Positions 8,164-17,201 of a stretch of 64,000 bases of DNA are shown here, in pieces. The stretch comes from Phenylobacterium glaciei (lineage in GTDB: Bacteria > Pseudomonadota > Alphaproteobacteria > Caulobacterales > Caulobacteraceae), in assembly GCF_016772415.1 (NCBI RefSeq), contig NZ_JAGSGD010000001.1:3435501-3499500 (forward strand), read 5' to 3'. A program made the translations under genes and the position numbers. The notes beneath the pieces are model-generated. The model was not told the origin of the DNA. It was given only the letters and a program-made list of their open reading frames with translations, and did no database searches. Within the stretch, counting starts at the first letter, position 1. Each line of letters starts with the position of its first letter.

Positions 8164-9483
8164 TCAACCCCTCTTTTCAGGCGAAGCCGCGGCGCCGGCA
8201 GGCGCGTTGGCGGGATGCGACAGCACCGGCGCGGAGATCGATTCCGGCTGGGGCAGCGGGGTCTCGGTGAGGCCCAGGATCGGCAGCACGATCAGGAAGT
8301 ACGAGAAGTAGTAGGCCGCCGCGATGCGGGACAGCCACACCATCGAATTCAGGTCGGCGTCCAGCAGCTGGAAGGTCGACAGGCCCGGGATCACGTGGTC
8401 GTCGGGCAGACGGCCGCCGCAATAGCCCAGGATCAGGCAGGCCAGGACGAAGATGCCGAAGTAGAGCTTCGCGGTCGGCCGGTAGCGCATGGAGCGCACC
8501 TTGGAGGTGTCGAGCCAGGGCAGGATGAACAGCATGGCGATGGCGCCAAACATCATCAGCACGCCGGTCAGCTTGTCCGGAACCGCCCGCAGGATCGCGT
8601 AGAACGGCAGGAAGTACCATTCGGGAACAATGTGGGCCGGGGTCACCAGCGGGTTGGCGGGAACATAGTTCACCGCGTCGCCCAGCGCGTTCGGAAGGAA
8701 GAACACGAAGGTGGCGAACATCAACAGGAAGACCGAAATCGCGAAGCCGTCCTTCACCGTGTAGTACGGGTGGAAGGGGACGGTGTCCTCTTTCGATTTC
8801 ACGTTCACGCCGGTCGGATTGTTGTTGCCGGGCACGTGCAGCGCCCAGATGTGCAGGATCACCACGCCGGCGATCATGAACGGCAGCAGGTAGTGCAACG
8901 AGAAGAAGCGGTTCAGCGTCGGGTCATCGACCGCGAAGCCGCCCCACAGCCAGGTGGTGATGGAGGGGCCGACCACTGGCAGGGCGCCGAACAGGTTGGT
9001 GATCACCACCGCGCCGTGGAAGCTCATCTGGCCCCAGGGCAGGACGTAGCCCATGAAGGCCGTGGCCATCATCAGCAGGTAGATCACGCAGCCCAGGATC
9101 CACAGCACTTCACGGGGAGCCTTGTAGGACCCGTAGTAGAGGCCGCGGAACATGTGGATGTAGACCGCGACGAAGAACATCGAGGCCCCGTTGGAGTGCA
9201 TGTAGCGCACCAGCCAGCCGTAGTTCACGTCGCGCATGATGCGTTCGACGGAGTTGAAGGCGTAGTCCACGTGCGGGACGTAGTGCATGGCCAGCACGAT
9301 GCCGGTCACGATCTGGATACCCAGGCAGACCGCCAGGATGCCGCCGAACGTCCACCAGTAGTTGAGGTTCTTCGGGGTCGGGAAGTCGACCAGACTGTCG
9401 TACGCCAGGCGCACGATCGGCAGTCGGGTGTCGAGCCAGCGCTCGAAGCCGGTCTTCGGCTCGTAGTTGGAATGTCCGCTCAT
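8164..9483 (-). CDS. petB: Cytochrome b of the bc1 complex
   Basis: A 439-residue polytopic membrane protein carrying the two b haems and both quinone sites. Recognisable segments are the [16 protein letters not shown] helix and [16 protein letters not shown] with haem-ligand histidines, [20 protein letters not shown] of the Qo region, and the Qo [18 protein letters not shown] stretch. The ATG at 9483 ([13 protein letters not shown]) matches the family; the frame extending to 9603 runs into the Rieske gene. It follows petA by 5 bases in the same transcript. Confidence 0.97.
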   Translation of the reverse strand: MSGHSNYEPKTGFERWLDTRLPIVRLAYDSLVDFPTPKNLNYWWTFGGILAVCLGIQIVTGIVLAMHYVPHVDYAFNSVERIMRDVNYGWLVRYMHSNGASMFFVAVYIHMFRGLYYGSYKAPREVLWILGCVIYLLMMATAFMGYVLPWGQMSFHGAVVITNLFGALPVVGPSITTWLWGGFAVDDPTLNRFFSLHYLLPFMIAGVVILHIWALHVPGNNNPTGVNVKSKEDTVPFHPYYTVKDGFAISVFLLMFATFVFFLPNALGDAVNYVPANPLVTPAHIVPEWYFLPFYAILRAVPDKLTGVLMMFGAIAMLFILPWLDTSKVRSMRYRPTAKLYFGIFVLACLILGYCGGRLPDDHVIPGLSTFQLLDADLNSMVWLSRIAAAYYFSYFLIVLPILGLTETPLPQPESISAPVLSHPANAPAGAAASPEKRG

Positions 9484-9488
9484 CGTCC

Positions 9489-10040
9489 TCAGCCCACCTT
9501 GACCTTGGTGTCCGTCAGGAACGCATAGTCCGGCACCGCCAGGTTCTTCGGCGCGGGACCTTTCCGGATGCGACCGGAGGTGTCGTAGTGCGAGCCGTGG
9601 CACGGGCAGAACCAGCCGCCGTAGTCACCGCCGCCGAAGGTCGGCACGCAGCCCAGGTGGGTGCAGGTGCCAACCAGGATCAGCCACTGGGCCTTGCCGG
9701 GCTTGTGACGTTCCTCGTCGGTCTGCGGATCGCGCAGGTCGGCTTTGTCGTCCTTGATCGCCTCGGCGATCTCCTTGCCCGTCCGGTTGCGGATGAACAG
9801 CGGCTTGCCGCGCCACTTGATGGTGACCTGCTGGCCAGCTTCGACCTTGGTCAGGTCGAATTCCACCGAGGCGAGGGCGAGGGTGTCGCCGGCCGGGTTC
9901 ATCTGATCGATGAACGGCCAGGCCAACGCCCCTACCGCGCCCACGGCCATGACGGCCGCGGCGATGTGAATGAAATCACGCCGGTTCGGGTCTTCGCCCG
10001 AGGCATGAGGATCGGGTTTTGCGCCCACGACGGTGTCGGC
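9489..10040 (-). CDS. petA: Rieske iron-sulfur protein of the bc1 complex
   Basis: A 183-residue subunit that passes electrons from ubiquinol to cytochrome c1. The [2Fe-2S] ligands are in CTHLGC and CPCHGSHYD. The N-terminus has a twin-arginine type signal-anchor ([21 protein letters not shown]), as expected for an uncleaved Tat-inserted Rieske protein. I chose the GTG at 10040 (reading [11 protein letters not shown]): GAAGGG lies 10 bases upstream and the length matches the family; the frame to 10136 adds 32 unconserved residues. It is the first gene of the petABC operon. Confidence 0.95.
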   Translation of the reverse strand, partial: ADTVVGAKPDPHASGEDPNRRDFIHIAAAVMAVGAVGALAWPFIDQMNPAGDTLALASVEFDLTKVEAGQQVTIKWRGKPLFIRNRTGKEIAEAIKDDKADLRDPQTDEERHKPGKAQWLILVGTCTHLGCVPTFGGGDYGGWFCPCHGSHYDTSGRIRKGPAPKNLAVPDYAFLTDTKVKVG

Positions 10041-10245
10041 CACCTTAAAGCTACCCTTCGTTTGCGGCCGCGGCTTTGCGCCGAGACCCGTCTTCGACCC
10101 TGCCAGACACTCTGGTAAGGGCCATTCGGAATTCATTGCTGGAGCAGGACGAATGACCGGAAGGAACAGCGATCGCGCATTGCGGTCGCCCCCTCCCGTG
10201 ATTCGCGCCTGGCCCCGGCCAATCCCGTAGGCTGGATCGCTTAGA
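10041..10245. other. Divergent intergenic region, petABC / trmL
   Basis: 205 bases between the Rieske and trmL starts. A 13-base palindrome CCAGA-CAC-TCTGG lies at 10103-10115. I see no clear sigma-70 boxes. It should contain the petABC promoter and the trmL promoter. Confidence 0.4.
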
Positions 10246-10704
10246 ATGCTGCTGGCGCTTTTTCAACCGGACATTCCGCAAAACCTTGGGGCGGCTCTCC
10301 GTCTCGGCGCCTGTCTGGGGGTCGGTGTGCACGTCATAGAGCCCTGTGGCTTCCCACTTTCCGACCGCGCGATCCGCCGCGCGGCCCTGGATTACGGCGA
10401 TCCGGGCGAAGTGACGCGGCACCCCGGATGGGCCGATTTTGCGCATAATAAGCCCGGAAGGATCGTTCTGTTCACAACCAAGGGCGCGACGCCCCTGCAC
10501 GACTTCGTCTTCCAGCCCGACGACGTGCTGCTGTTTGGACGCGAAAGCGCCGGTGTTCCCGACGACGTCCACGAGAGCGCCGATGCCCGGGTTTATATTC
10601 CGCTGATACGTGGAATGCGGTCGCTGAATGTGACGGTTTCGGCAGCCATCGGTCTTTCGGAGGCGTTGCGCCAGACCGGCCAATTTCCTAATCCACCGTT
10701 ATGA
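10246..10704 (+). CDS. trmL: tRNA (cytidine/uridine-34 2'-O)-methyltransferase
   Basis: A 152-residue SPOUT-class methyltransferase of the TrmL family. It methylates the ribose 2'-OH of the wobble nucleotide of certain tRNAs (the leucine isoacceptors in E. coli). Family motifs are visible: FQPDIPQNLGAALRLGACLG at the start, LLFGRESAGVP (knot motif 2) and YIPLIRGMRSLNVTVSAAI (motif 3, the SAM-binding trefoil knot). The ATG at 10246 has no strong Shine-Dalgarno sequence, so translation may be leaderless or weak. It is divergent from petABC and overlaps hemF by ATGA, implying translational coupling. Confidence 0.95.
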   Translation: MLLALFQPDIPQNLGAALRLGACLGVGVHVIEPCGFPLSDRAIRRAALDYGDPGEVTRHPGWADFAHNKPGRIVLFTTKGATPLHDFVFQPDDVLLFGRESAGVPDDVHESADARVYIPLIRGMRSLNVTVSAAIGLSEALRQTGQFPNPPL

Positions 10705-11579
10705 GCAGCCTCCCGCCCGAGATCGAAGACCGCCGCACCCGCGCCAAGGCGTGGTTCGAAGACCTGCAGATCCGCATCGTCGCGGCCCTGGAGCAACTTG
10801 AAGAGGAAGCGCCGCCGGAGTTCTACCCCGAGGAGCCGCAGCGATTCGACCTGCGGCCCTGGACCCGGGAGACCGGGGTCGGCGGCGGGATCGGCGGCCA
10901 CTTCAAGGGCCGGCTGTTCGAGAAGGCCGGGGTCCACACCTCGGCGGCCACCAGCCGCTTCTCGCCGGAAATGGCCAAGGAGATGCCGGGCGCCGACAAG
11001 GACCCGTCCTATGTCTCGGCCAGCATCAGCCTGATCGTGCATCCGCGCTCGCCGCGCATTCCCACCGTGCACATGAACACCCGCTTCCTGTCGACCGCCG
11101 AGAGCTGGTTCGGCGGCGGCGCCGACCTGACCCCGATGGTGGACGAGCAGCGCAGCGAGGAGGCCGATGACGCGGTGCTGTTCCACGCCGCGATGAAGGC
11201 CGCCTGCGACCCCTTCGATCCCGACTGGCACGAGACGTACAAGGCCTGGTGCGACGAGTATTTCTACCTGCCGCACCGCAAGGAGACCCGCGGGGTCGGC
11301 GGCATCTTCTACGACCGGCATAATTCCGGCGACTTCGAGAAGGACTTCGCCTTCACCCGCGCCGTGGGCGAGGCCTTCCTGGACGTCTATCCGAAGATCG
11401 TCCGCCACCGCATGAGCGAACCCTGGACCGAGCAGGATCGGATGGAGCAGCTTGTCCGCCGGGGCCGCTATGTCGAGTTCAACCTGCTCTACGACCGCGG
11501 CACCATGTTCGGCCTGAGGGCGGGCGGCAACATCGACACCATTCTGTCGTCCATGCCGCCGGTCGCGGCCTGGACCTGA
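10701..11579 (+). CDS. hemF: Oxygen-dependent coproporphyrinogen III oxidase
   Basis: A 292-residue aerobic enzyme of haem biosynthesis that decarboxylates two propionates of coproporphyrinogen III to vinyls. Signature stretches include TAAT-type TSAATSRF, VHMNTRFL, WFGGGADLTPM, RGVGGIFYD and the C-terminal GRYVEFNLLYDRGTMFGLR. The length is near the family norm. It is cytoplasmic. It overlaps trmL by 4 bases and is close to the GNAT gene downstream (16-base gap). The nearby bc1 and c-type cytochrome genes are haem consumers, which is suggestive context only. Confidence 0.97.
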   Translation: MSSLPPEIEDRRTRAKAWFEDLQIRIVAALEQLEEEAPPEFYPEEPQRFDLRPWTRETGVGGGIGGHFKGRLFEKAGVHTSAATSRFSPEMAKEMPGADKDPSYVSASISLIVHPRSPRIPTVHMNTRFLSTAESWFGGGADLTPMVDEQRSEEADDAVLFHAAMKAACDPFDPDWHETYKAWCDEYFYLPHRKETRGVGGIFYDRHNSGDFEKDFAFTRAVGEAFLDVYPKIVRHRMSEPWTEQDRMEQLVRRGRYVEFNLLYDRGTMFGLRAGGNIDTILSSMPPVAAWT

Positions 11580-11595
11580 CGCGCGGGGTCGTCTG

Positions 11596-12210
11596 ATGGC
11601 GCAGATCCGGCCCTTTCGTCCCGAGGACCTGGAGGGCCTGTACGAGGTCTGCCTGAAGACCGGCGACAGCGGTCAGGACGCCACGTCCCTCTATCGCGAC
11701 AAGCACCTGCTCGGGGCGATCTACGCCGCCCCCTATGGACGGTTCGCACCTCATCTCGCCTTCGTGGTTGAGGATGGCGGCCGGGTCGCCGGCTACATCG
11801 TGGGCACCGCCGACACCCGGGCCTTCGAGACCCTGCTGGAGGATCGCTGGTGGCCGATGCTGCGGGCCGCCCACGCCGATCCGCAAGCCACGCCCTGGGC
11901 CGAACGGACGACCGACCAGCACCTGGAGCGCATGTTCCACAAGCCCAACGCCGTGCCGGACGCCGTCGTCGCGGCCCATCCCGCCCACCTGCACATCAAC
12001 CTGCTGCCCCATCTGCAGGGCCAGGGCCTGGGCCAACGCCTCATCGACACCCTGTCGGCGGCCCTGACCTCTGCCGGTGCTCGCGGCCTCCACCTCGGCG
12101 TCAGCGAGGCCAACACTCGGGCCCAGCGATTCTACGACATCTACGGCTTCACCCGCTTCTCCGAGCAATCGACCCCCGGGACGATCTGGATGGTGCGGGA
12201 CCTGACCTAA
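11596..12210 (+). CDS. GNAT family N-acetyltransferase
   Basis: A 204-residue protein with a GNAT fold: an N-terminal strand AQIRPFRPEDLEGLYEVC, a central VAGYIVGTADT strand, and the acetyl-CoA motif A LLPHLQGQGLGQRLIDTL (pyrophosphate loop QGQGLG). A C-terminal motif B region GVSEANTRAQRFYDIYGF follows. The architecture resembles the group related to eukaryotic O-GlcNAcase-associated acetyltransferase domains, with a long insertion at residues 60-115. The substrate is unknown. It is probably in the trmL-hemF transcript and overlaps the convergent cytochrome-type gene by 4 bases. Confidence 0.88.
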   Translation: MAQIRPFRPEDLEGLYEVCLKTGDSGQDATSLYRDKHLLGAIYAAPYGRFAPHLAFVVEDGGRVAGYIVGTADTRAFETLLEDRWWPMLRAAHADPQATPWAERTTDQHLERMFHKPNAVPDAVVAAHPAHLHINLLPHLQGQGLGQRLIDTLSAALTSAGARGLHLGVSEANTRAQRFYDIYGFTRFSEQSTPGTIWMVRDLT

Positions 12211-12935
12211 ACCGCCGGCTTCATCGACCCGGCCTCTGCCTTGAGGTCGTGGCTGGGCACCTTGGTTCCGCCGGGCGCCGGGCACTTGGCGCCGGTGTCG
12301 ATCCAGGCCTGGATGAGTTCGCCGAGCTGGGCTTGCGTACCCGGCGCGGGCGTGCGGCCGAGGCCAGGGTTCCAACCCCAGGCCACCAGCTCATCATTGG
12401 CCATGTGGTCGTGGATCTGGGCCAGCGTCCGGCCGCCGTTGCGGGCCGGGTCCTTGATCTGGGCGCAGATCTCGCCCAGCGACTTGCCCTGCCATGCCAT
12501 CGAGGCCGGGGCGAGCGCCCATTTCGGATTGCCAGGGATGGTGACGATGTGGGTCCCGCCGACCCAGACGTTCTTGGCGGTGTGGCACGACGCGCAGTGC
12601 AGGCCCTCACCATGGCCGTCCTCGCCGCGGGAGACCACCGGCATGTGGGGGTGGCGGTCATTGGCCTGGGCCGGATGGTCCACCGGGTGGCAGTTTGCGC
12701 AGCGCGGGTGGGTGATCACCTTGCCGGCCTCCTGGAAGAGGGCGACGGAGCGGGCGTTCTTGTCAGCGATCCTGTTGAACGACGCGGCGGGCTTGAGCGA
12801 GGTCCGCTGCTCCATCTCGGCCAGGACCGAGGCGGCGGTCTGGCTGGGCGCGGTCTGGGCCTGGGCGTTCAGGGTCGCGGCGGCCACCAGGCCGGCCGCG
12901 CCGAGGGACAGAAGCAGGGCGCGGGCGTGGCGCAT
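12207..12935 (-). CDS. Periplasmic di-haem c-type cytochrome-like protein
   Basis: A 242-residue exported protein: the signal peptide MRHARALLLSLGAAGLVAAA ends near AQA. It has two CxxCH haem-attachment sites, CANCH and CASCH, about 35 residues apart, and several free histidines (HPVDHPAQ, RHPHMPV, HDHM) that could be axial ligands. Similar alphaproteobacterial proteins are often annotated as isoquinoline-oxidoreductase-related, but no molybdopterin or partner genes are adjacent, so I make no functional claim beyond electron transfer or haem binding. The start at 12935 has an AGGAA upstream. It is a likely client of the c-haem maturation system. Confidence 0.8.
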   Translation of the reverse strand: MRHARALLLSLGAAGLVAAATLNAQAQTAPSQTAASVLAEMEQRTSLKPAASFNRIADKNARSVALFQEAGKVITHPRCANCHPVDHPAQANDRHPHMPVVSRGEDGHGEGLHCASCHTAKNVWVGGTHIVTIPGNPKWALAPASMAWQGKSLGEICAQIKDPARNGGRTLAQIHDHMANDELVAWGWNPGLGRTPAPGTQAQLGELIQAWIDTGAKCPAPGGTKVPSHDLKAEAGSMKPAV

Positions 12936-12984
12936 GGGAGAACATTCCTGGCCGGCGCGAAGAGCGGCGCCGCTGACCAGAACG

Positions 12985-13689
12985 TCAGGAACGGCCAAGC
13001 GTTGCCTGGGCCAGGAACCGCTGAATCCAGCCGCCGACCTGGGCGCGGTCGTCGGGTTGCTCGAAGGAGAGGATCGCCTGGTCGGCCTGCTCGTCGGTGA
13101 AGCGGGTTCCGCGGCGGTTCTCGATCAGGGCCCGAGCATAGCCGGGCTCGAACTCCGGGTGCAGTTGCAGGGAGATGGCCGGCTGGTCGCCATAGGCCAG
13201 CATGCCGAAGGGGGTGAACTCACTGGCGGCGATCACCGTGGCGTCCGGCGGCGGCGCGACCACCTGGTCCTGGTGCGAGGCCGCGATGGTCAGGCGCGGC
13301 GCGTCCATCCAGACCTCAGGGTGTTGGACCTCGTAACGGTGCAGTCCGACGCCCCAGCCCTTGGGCGACTGGATCACCTTTCCGCCGAAGGCCTCGGCCA
13401 TGATCTGGTGGCCAAAGCAGATGCCCACCATCGGCGTGCCCTTGGCGGCGCGCAGGAAATCCTTCAACGGCTCGATCCAGGCCAGCGGGTCATAGACGCC
13501 GGCCGACGATCCCGTGATGAGATAGGCCGCGCAGGCCTCAGCGCTGGCGGGCAGCTTGCCCGCCTGAACGTCGAAGGTCTGGTAGTCGTAGGCGTCCGGG
13601 CCGAACAGGGCGCGGAACATGGCGGGATAGTCGCCGAACTGGTCGACCTCGGGGGGCGGCTGGCCGGTCTCGAGGATGCCCAGCCTCAA
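12985..13689 (-). CDS. Class I glutamine amidotransferase domain protein (GMP synthase-like)
   Basis: A 234-residue stand-alone class I amidotransferase. The catalytic triad is visible as Cys91 in GICFGHQ, and His177 and Glu179 in QLHPEFE. The oxyanion strand is ITGSSAGVYD. Stand-alone relatives include gamma-glutamyl-polyamine hydrolases and GMP-synthase-like proteins; nothing adjacent supplies a synthetase domain, so the acceptor is unknown. It overlaps the CCA transferase gene by ATGA and is the distal gene of the minus-strand operon running from 16420. Confidence 0.88.
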   Translation of the reverse strand: MRLGILETGQPPPEVDQFGDYPAMFRALFGPDAYDYQTFDVQAGKLPASAEACAAYLITGSSAGVYDPLAWIEPLKDFLRAAKGTPMVGICFGHQIMAEAFGGKVIQSPKGWGVGLHRYEVQHPEVWMDAPRLTIAASHQDQVVAPPPDATVIAASEFTPFGMLAYGDQPAISLQLHPEFEPGYARALIENRRGTRFTDEQADQAILSFEQPDDRAQVGGWIQRFLAQATLGRS

Positions 13690-14936
13690 TAGGCCATGCC
13701 TTGTGCGACCGCCTTCAGCTTCTCGATGGCCGAGAATTTGTCGTCGATGAAGTCATGGTCGATCCACCACTCCTCCACCTCCCGCAGCACCTGGCCCACC
13801 ATCGGACCCTTGGGCACGCCGGCATGGATCACGTCGTCGCCGGTCAGGGGGAAGGTCGGCGGTGACCAGCTTTCGGCCAGGGCCAGCAGCCCCCGCCACT
13901 GGTGGGTGGCCGAGGTGCGACCTGATTTGGCCCAGGCCAGCTTCACCCGATCGTTGAAGGCCGCCAGCCCGATGGCGTAGACGCCCCGGCGGGTCTCGCG
14001 CGGGCTCATCCAGCTGGTGATGCGGGGCGTCCTGCCCATGGCGGCCACCAGCCGGTCGCGGACCTCGTTGGAGAGCCGCAGGCGCTCGGCGATCTGGGCC
14101 GCGCCGACCTGATCCTCCGGGATCAGGGTGGCCAGGCGCAGGATGGGGTCGTTCTCGAACAGCTGCTCGGTCTCGATCTCGACGAGCTGGTTGAATCCCG
14201 AAAGGTCCGTGGCGCAGGGCAGGATGGCGGTGAGCACGCCGCTCTGGGCCATCAGCGCCAGGGCCGGACGCGGCTCCTCGGCGGCCAGCAGCTTGGTGAG
14301 CTCCTTGGCGGTGCGCTCAGCCGGTCGGCCCGAGAGCGATTCCTTAAGCGCCTTGCAGGCCGCCAGCGCCTTCTCGTCAGGGTCGCCCCGGCCGTACCAG
14401 GCCTGGAACCGGAAGAAGCGCAGGATGCGCAGATAGTCCTCGCGGATGCGGGTCATGGCGTCGCCGACGAAGATGATGCGGCCCGCCCTGCCGTCCTCCA
14501 CCCCGCGGCCCGTGGGATCAAACAAGGTCCCGTCGCGGTCGGCATAGACGGCGTTCAGGGTGAAGTCCCGGCGCTGGGCGTCCTCGGCCCAGTCCTCGGT
14601 AAAGGCCACCACGGCGCGGCGGCCGTCGGTGGAGACGTCCCGGCGCAGGGTGGTGATCTCGAACGGCTGGCCGTGGGCCACGGCGGTGATGGTGCCGTGC
14701 TCGACCCCGGTGGGCACCGCCTTGATCCCGGCGTCCTGCAGCGCTTCCATGACCTGGTCGGGGGTCAGGGTGGTGGCGATGTCGATATCGTCGATGGGCC
14801 GGTTCAGCAGGGCGTTTCGCACGCAGCCGCCGACGAACCGCGCGCAGCCGGAAAAGCCGCGCGCCTCCAGGGCGTCCATCACGGCGATGGCCTGTGGGGT
14901 CTTCATCCAGGGCTTTTGGCCGATACTGTCGGTCAT
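13686..14936 (-). CDS. cca: CCA tRNA nucleotidyltransferase / poly(A) polymerase family
   Basis: A 416-residue class II nucleotidyltransferase. The head domain has RFVGGCVRN (residues 34-41) and the catalytic Asp pair in IDDIDIATT (Asp50/Asp52). The RRDFTLNAVYAD motif follows, then FDPTGRGVEDGRAG and REDYLRILRFFRFQAWYG of the neck. It adds or repairs the 3' CCA of tRNAs. The ATG at 14936 (MTDSIGQKPWMKTP) was chosen because the longer frame overlaps DUF6111 entirely. It overlaps both neighbours by 4 bases, so translation is coupled in the Nudix-DUF6111-cca unit, an arrangement common in alphaproteobacteria. Confidence 0.93.
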   Translation of the reverse strand: MTDSIGQKPWMKTPQAIAVMDALEARGFSGCARFVGGCVRNALLNRPIDDIDIATTLTPDQVMEALQDAGIKAVPTGVEHGTITAVAHGQPFEITTLRRDVSTDGRRAVVAFTEDWAEDAQRRDFTLNAVYADRDGTLFDPTGRGVEDGRAGRIIFVGDAMTRIREDYLRILRFFRFQAWYGRGDPDEKALAACKALKESLSGRPAERTAKELTKLLAAEEPRPALALMAQSGVLTAILPCATDLSGFNQLVEIETEQLFENDPILRLATLIPEDQVGAAQIAERLRLSNEVRDRLVAAMGRTPRITSWMSPRETRRGVYAIGLAAFNDRVKLAWAKSGRTSATHQWRGLLALAESWSPPTFPLTGDDVIHAGVPKGPMVGQVLREVEEWWIDHDFIDDKFSAIEKLKAVAQGMAY

Positions 14937-15211
14937 GGAATCTTGGGCGCTCTCTTCTCGTAGTGGCCGGGCGTGACGCGCCCGTCCGAGGCGGCTTCGG
15001 CGGGGACATAGACCTCGCCGCGGTTGTCGCCATGGAACACCGCCGTCGCCATCAGCGAAACCCCCAACAGCACCGCCCCGGCCGCGAACAGCCAGGCCCA
15101 GGGCGTCGATCCCATCTCCCGGCCGGTGCGCCGGGCGATCTCGCGCCACAGGAACCAGAGGCCGAACGGCAGGGCCATGAGCAGGGCCCGGGTGGCGATG
15201 ACCTCAAGCAA
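14933..15211 (-). CDS. DUF6111 family small membrane protein
   Basis: A 92-residue protein with two transmembrane helices (ALLMALPFGLWFLW and WAWLFAAGAVLLGVSLMATAVF) joined by a basic loop (REIARRTGREMG). The C-terminal tail is probably periplasmic (VPAEAASDGRVTPGHYEKR). Size and position between the Nudix CoA pyrophosphatase and cca genes match DUF6111 in alphaproteobacteria. The function is unknown. It overlaps both neighbours (8 bases with the Nudix gene, 4 with cca). Confidence 0.85.
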   Translation of the reverse strand: MLEVIATRALLMALPFGLWFLWREIARRTGREMGSTPWAWLFAAGAVLLGVSLMATAVFHGDNRGEVYVPAEAASDGRVTPGHYEKRAPKIP

Positions 15212-15848
15212 CGGCCGCGCCGTAGAGCCGCTCGTACAGCGCCCGCAGGACGCCGGCGGTGGCCCCCCAGATGAAGCGGTCGGCGTGGGTCATGGCGTAG
15301 AACCTACGCTTTTCCCCGGTGGGGGCCTCACGCTCATGTTCCTCGTGATTGGCCGGGTCCATCAGGAAGCCGAAGGGGGTCTCGAAGATGTCGGCCACCT
15401 CGTCGGGATTGGCCGTCAGGGTAAAGCCCTCGCGAATGAACCCAACCACCGGGGTGATCAGGAACCCCGTACCCGTGACGTAGGGCGAAGAGAGCCCGAC
15501 CAAGGTGACGTAGTCGGGGTGCAGGCCCACCTCCTCGTGGGCCTCGCGCAGGGCCGTGCCCCAGGGCGTCTCCCCCGGATCGCGGCGGCCGCCTGGCAGG
15601 GCGATCTGGCCGGTGTGGCGGCGCAGTGTGTCGGCGCGGCGGGTGAGGATCACCGAATAGGCCCCTTCCCGCTCCACCAGGCCCACCAGCACCGAGGCGG
15701 GCGTCAGTTCATCGGGCTGGGCGCCGTAGTGGCCCGAGAGGTCGAAGTCCGAGCGGGTTGCGCCGGCCACGGGCTCGCGCACCTCCAGCGGGTCGAGATG
15801 CTGGGTGATCCAGTCGCGTGTGGCGGCCGACGCCTCTGCCGGATTCAC
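15204..15848 (-). CDS. Nudix hydrolase, CoA pyrophosphatase type
   Basis: A 214-residue Nudix protein. The Nudix box is complete: GGRRDPGETPWGTALREAHE followed by EVGL, fitting the G-x5-E-x7-REUxEExGU pattern. The upstream LTRRADTLRRHTGQIALPGG matches the CoA-pyrophosphatase (NudL-like) signature LLTxRSxxLRxHxGQVxFPGG. Expected activity is hydrolysis of CoA and derivatives to 3',5'-ADP and 4'-phosphopantetheine. It starts with GTG at 15848, overlapping the DUF1285 stop codon (GTGA), which implies coupled translation. Confidence 0.92.
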   Translation of the reverse strand: MNPAEASAATRDWITQHLDPLEVREPVAGATRSDFDLSGHYGAQPDELTPASVLVGLVEREGAYSVILTRRADTLRRHTGQIALPGGRRDPGETPWGTALREAHEEVGLHPDYVTLVGLSSPYVTGTGFLITPVVGFIREGFTLTANPDEVADIFETPFGFLMDPANHEEHEREAPTGEKRRFYAMTHADRFIWGATAGVLRALYERLYGAAVA

Positions 15849-16420
15849 AGAACGTGCGCTCCGGCCGGTCCCACCGGGAACCAGGCGCCGTTGGAGGAAA
15901 CCCCCAGGCGCGGACCATCGGGCGTCTCGCGTTCCTGCGCCAGCTCCACCAGTTCGTAGAAGACCGGGCGGGCGATCAGGGCCTCCAGGCCGCGGCGGAC
16001 GTGCAGGTAGGGGCGCGGCTCACCGGTGGCCGGGTCCATCTCGACGCGGATCTCGTTTTCGGGGCCGGCCTCGACCTCGTCACCGACATTGGTGAGGAAT
16101 TTCAAGGTGTCGCCCACCTTGTCGACACGCACGGCGATGAAGGGGGCGTCCTCCACCGTGATCCTCATCTTCTCCACCGGGGTCACCAGGTGGAAGCCGT
16201 CGGGGTCCTTGCGCAGGACGGTGGAAAACAGCCGCACCAGGGCTTCGCGGCCGATGGGGGTGCCCTCGTGGAACCAGAGGCCATCCTTCTTGATGACGAT
16301 GTCGATGTCGCCGCAGTGCGTGGGGTTCCAGAGGTGGACAGGCGGCAGGCCGCGGCCCGGCGCCTGCTTGGCGGCGGCGATCACGCCTTCGAGGCCGGAT
16401 TTGCTGGGCGTATCAGTCAT
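15845..16420 (-). CDS. DUF1285 domain-containing protein
   Basis: A 191-residue soluble protein matching DUF1285: PPVHLWNPTHCGDIDIVIKK near the N-terminus, then DGLWFHEGTPIGREALVRLF, and a C-terminal RPVFYELVELA segment. The function is unknown. In alphaproteobacteria it usually sits directly upstream of the CoA pyrophosphatase and cca genes, as here, and it is the first gene of this tightly overlapping operon. Family members pair two similar beta domains; no catalytic motif is obvious. Confidence 0.88.
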   Translation of the reverse strand: MTDTPSKSGLEGVIAAAKQAPGRGLPPVHLWNPTHCGDIDIVIKKDGLWFHEGTPIGREALVRLFSTVLRKDPDGFHLVTPVEKMRITVEDAPFIAVRVDKVGDTLKFLTNVGDEVEAGPENEIRVEMDPATGEPRPYLHVRRGLEALIARPVFYELVELAQERETPDGPRLGVSSNGAWFPVGPAGAHVL

Positions 16421-16463
16421 GGGATCAAGGTAGGGCGCTGGAGCGGCCGCCTCAAGCGCGACC

Positions 16464-16985
16464 CTAGGTCAAGGGTGCGGCGACCAGACCTTCCAGACCC
16501 TCGGTCCCGCCCTCGCGCAGCGGCTTGACCAGCACCCGGCGCTGATCGACCGGTCCCGGCAGGCGCACAGCCTTGGCCGGCGCGGCGGAGAATCCGAAGC
16601 GGCCGAAATAGGGTTCGTCCCCCACGAGCAGGACGTTGGCGAAGCCGGCGACCTGGGCGGCGGCGCAGGCGGCCTGCACCAAAGCGCCGCCGGTTCCGAA
16701 CTTGCGCACGTCGGCCTCCACGGCCAGGGGACCGAGGAACACCGCCTGCGCCCCACCGATGCTGATCCGGGTCATGCGCACGCAGCCCACCAGGCGGACG
16801 CCGTCCCAGGCGCAGAACGACAGGTCCTGACGGAACTCGGCGATCTCGCGGACGCGTTCGGAGACCTTAGTGAAACGGCCCGGGCCGAAGGCGTGGTCCA
16901 GCAGGGTCTCGACAGCCGGGCCATCCCGGTCCTGTTCAAGTTTGAGGGTCGGCGCCTGCGCGGCGGCGGAGAGGGTCATGGGCAT
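16464..16985 (-). CDS. GNAT family N-acetyltransferase
   Basis: A 173-residue protein of the YhbS-like GNAT group: residues 18-45 carry DRDGPAVETLLDHAFGPGRF, followed by LVGCVRMTRISIGGAQAVFL and the acetyl-CoA-binding LAVEADVRKFGTGGALVQAA. The GEPxYF-like stretch GDEPYFGRFGF is typical of this group. The pyrophosphate loop reads KFGTGG rather than the classic Q/R-x-x-G-x-G/A. The start could be either Met1 or Met3. The substrate is unknown. It lies 43 bases upstream of the DUF1285 operon and could share its promoter. Confidence 0.88.
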   Translation of the reverse strand: MPMTLSAAAQAPTLKLEQDRDGPAVETLLDHAFGPGRFTKVSERVREIAEFRQDLSFCAWDGVRLVGCVRMTRISIGGAQAVFLGPLAVEADVRKFGTGGALVQAACAAAQVAGFANVLLVGDEPYFGRFGFSAAPAKAVRLPGPVDQRRVLVKPLREGGTEGLEGLVAAPLT

Positions 16986-17201
16986 GGGATCTTCTTCGAA
17001 GTGCGACGGTCACCGGTCGCGCAACAATGCGCAGACCGGCGGGCGGTTCTAACTGGCGCGGCGGGCGCGCCCGGTTCGTCGCAGTCGTCGCATGACGTCA
17101 GGCCCAGAACTTCGTTCAACGAGGGTCGCGATAGGGCCATGGCGCACGCGCGTCAATCACGCGTTGCGAGCTGCGCCGTGGCGCCGCAAGGTCCGCCGCC
17201 C
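16986..17201. other. Divergent intergenic region, GNAT / MFS exporter
   Basis: 216 bases between two divergent starts. It holds a near-palindrome GCGACGGT-C-ACCGGTCGC (about 17003-17020) and no convincing promoter boxes or gene. It is a likely regulatory region for the MFS exporter. Confidence 0.4.

Noticed and set aside
8215..9528. A 437-codon plus-strand frame over cytochrome b
   Set aside because: Antisense shadow of petB; His/Gln/Arg-rich with no motif.
10103..10115. CCAGA-CAC-TCTGG palindrome upstream of petABC as an operator
   Set aside because: Short, without a second copy or promoter boxes beside it; such 5-bp arms are expected by chance in a 64-kb window.
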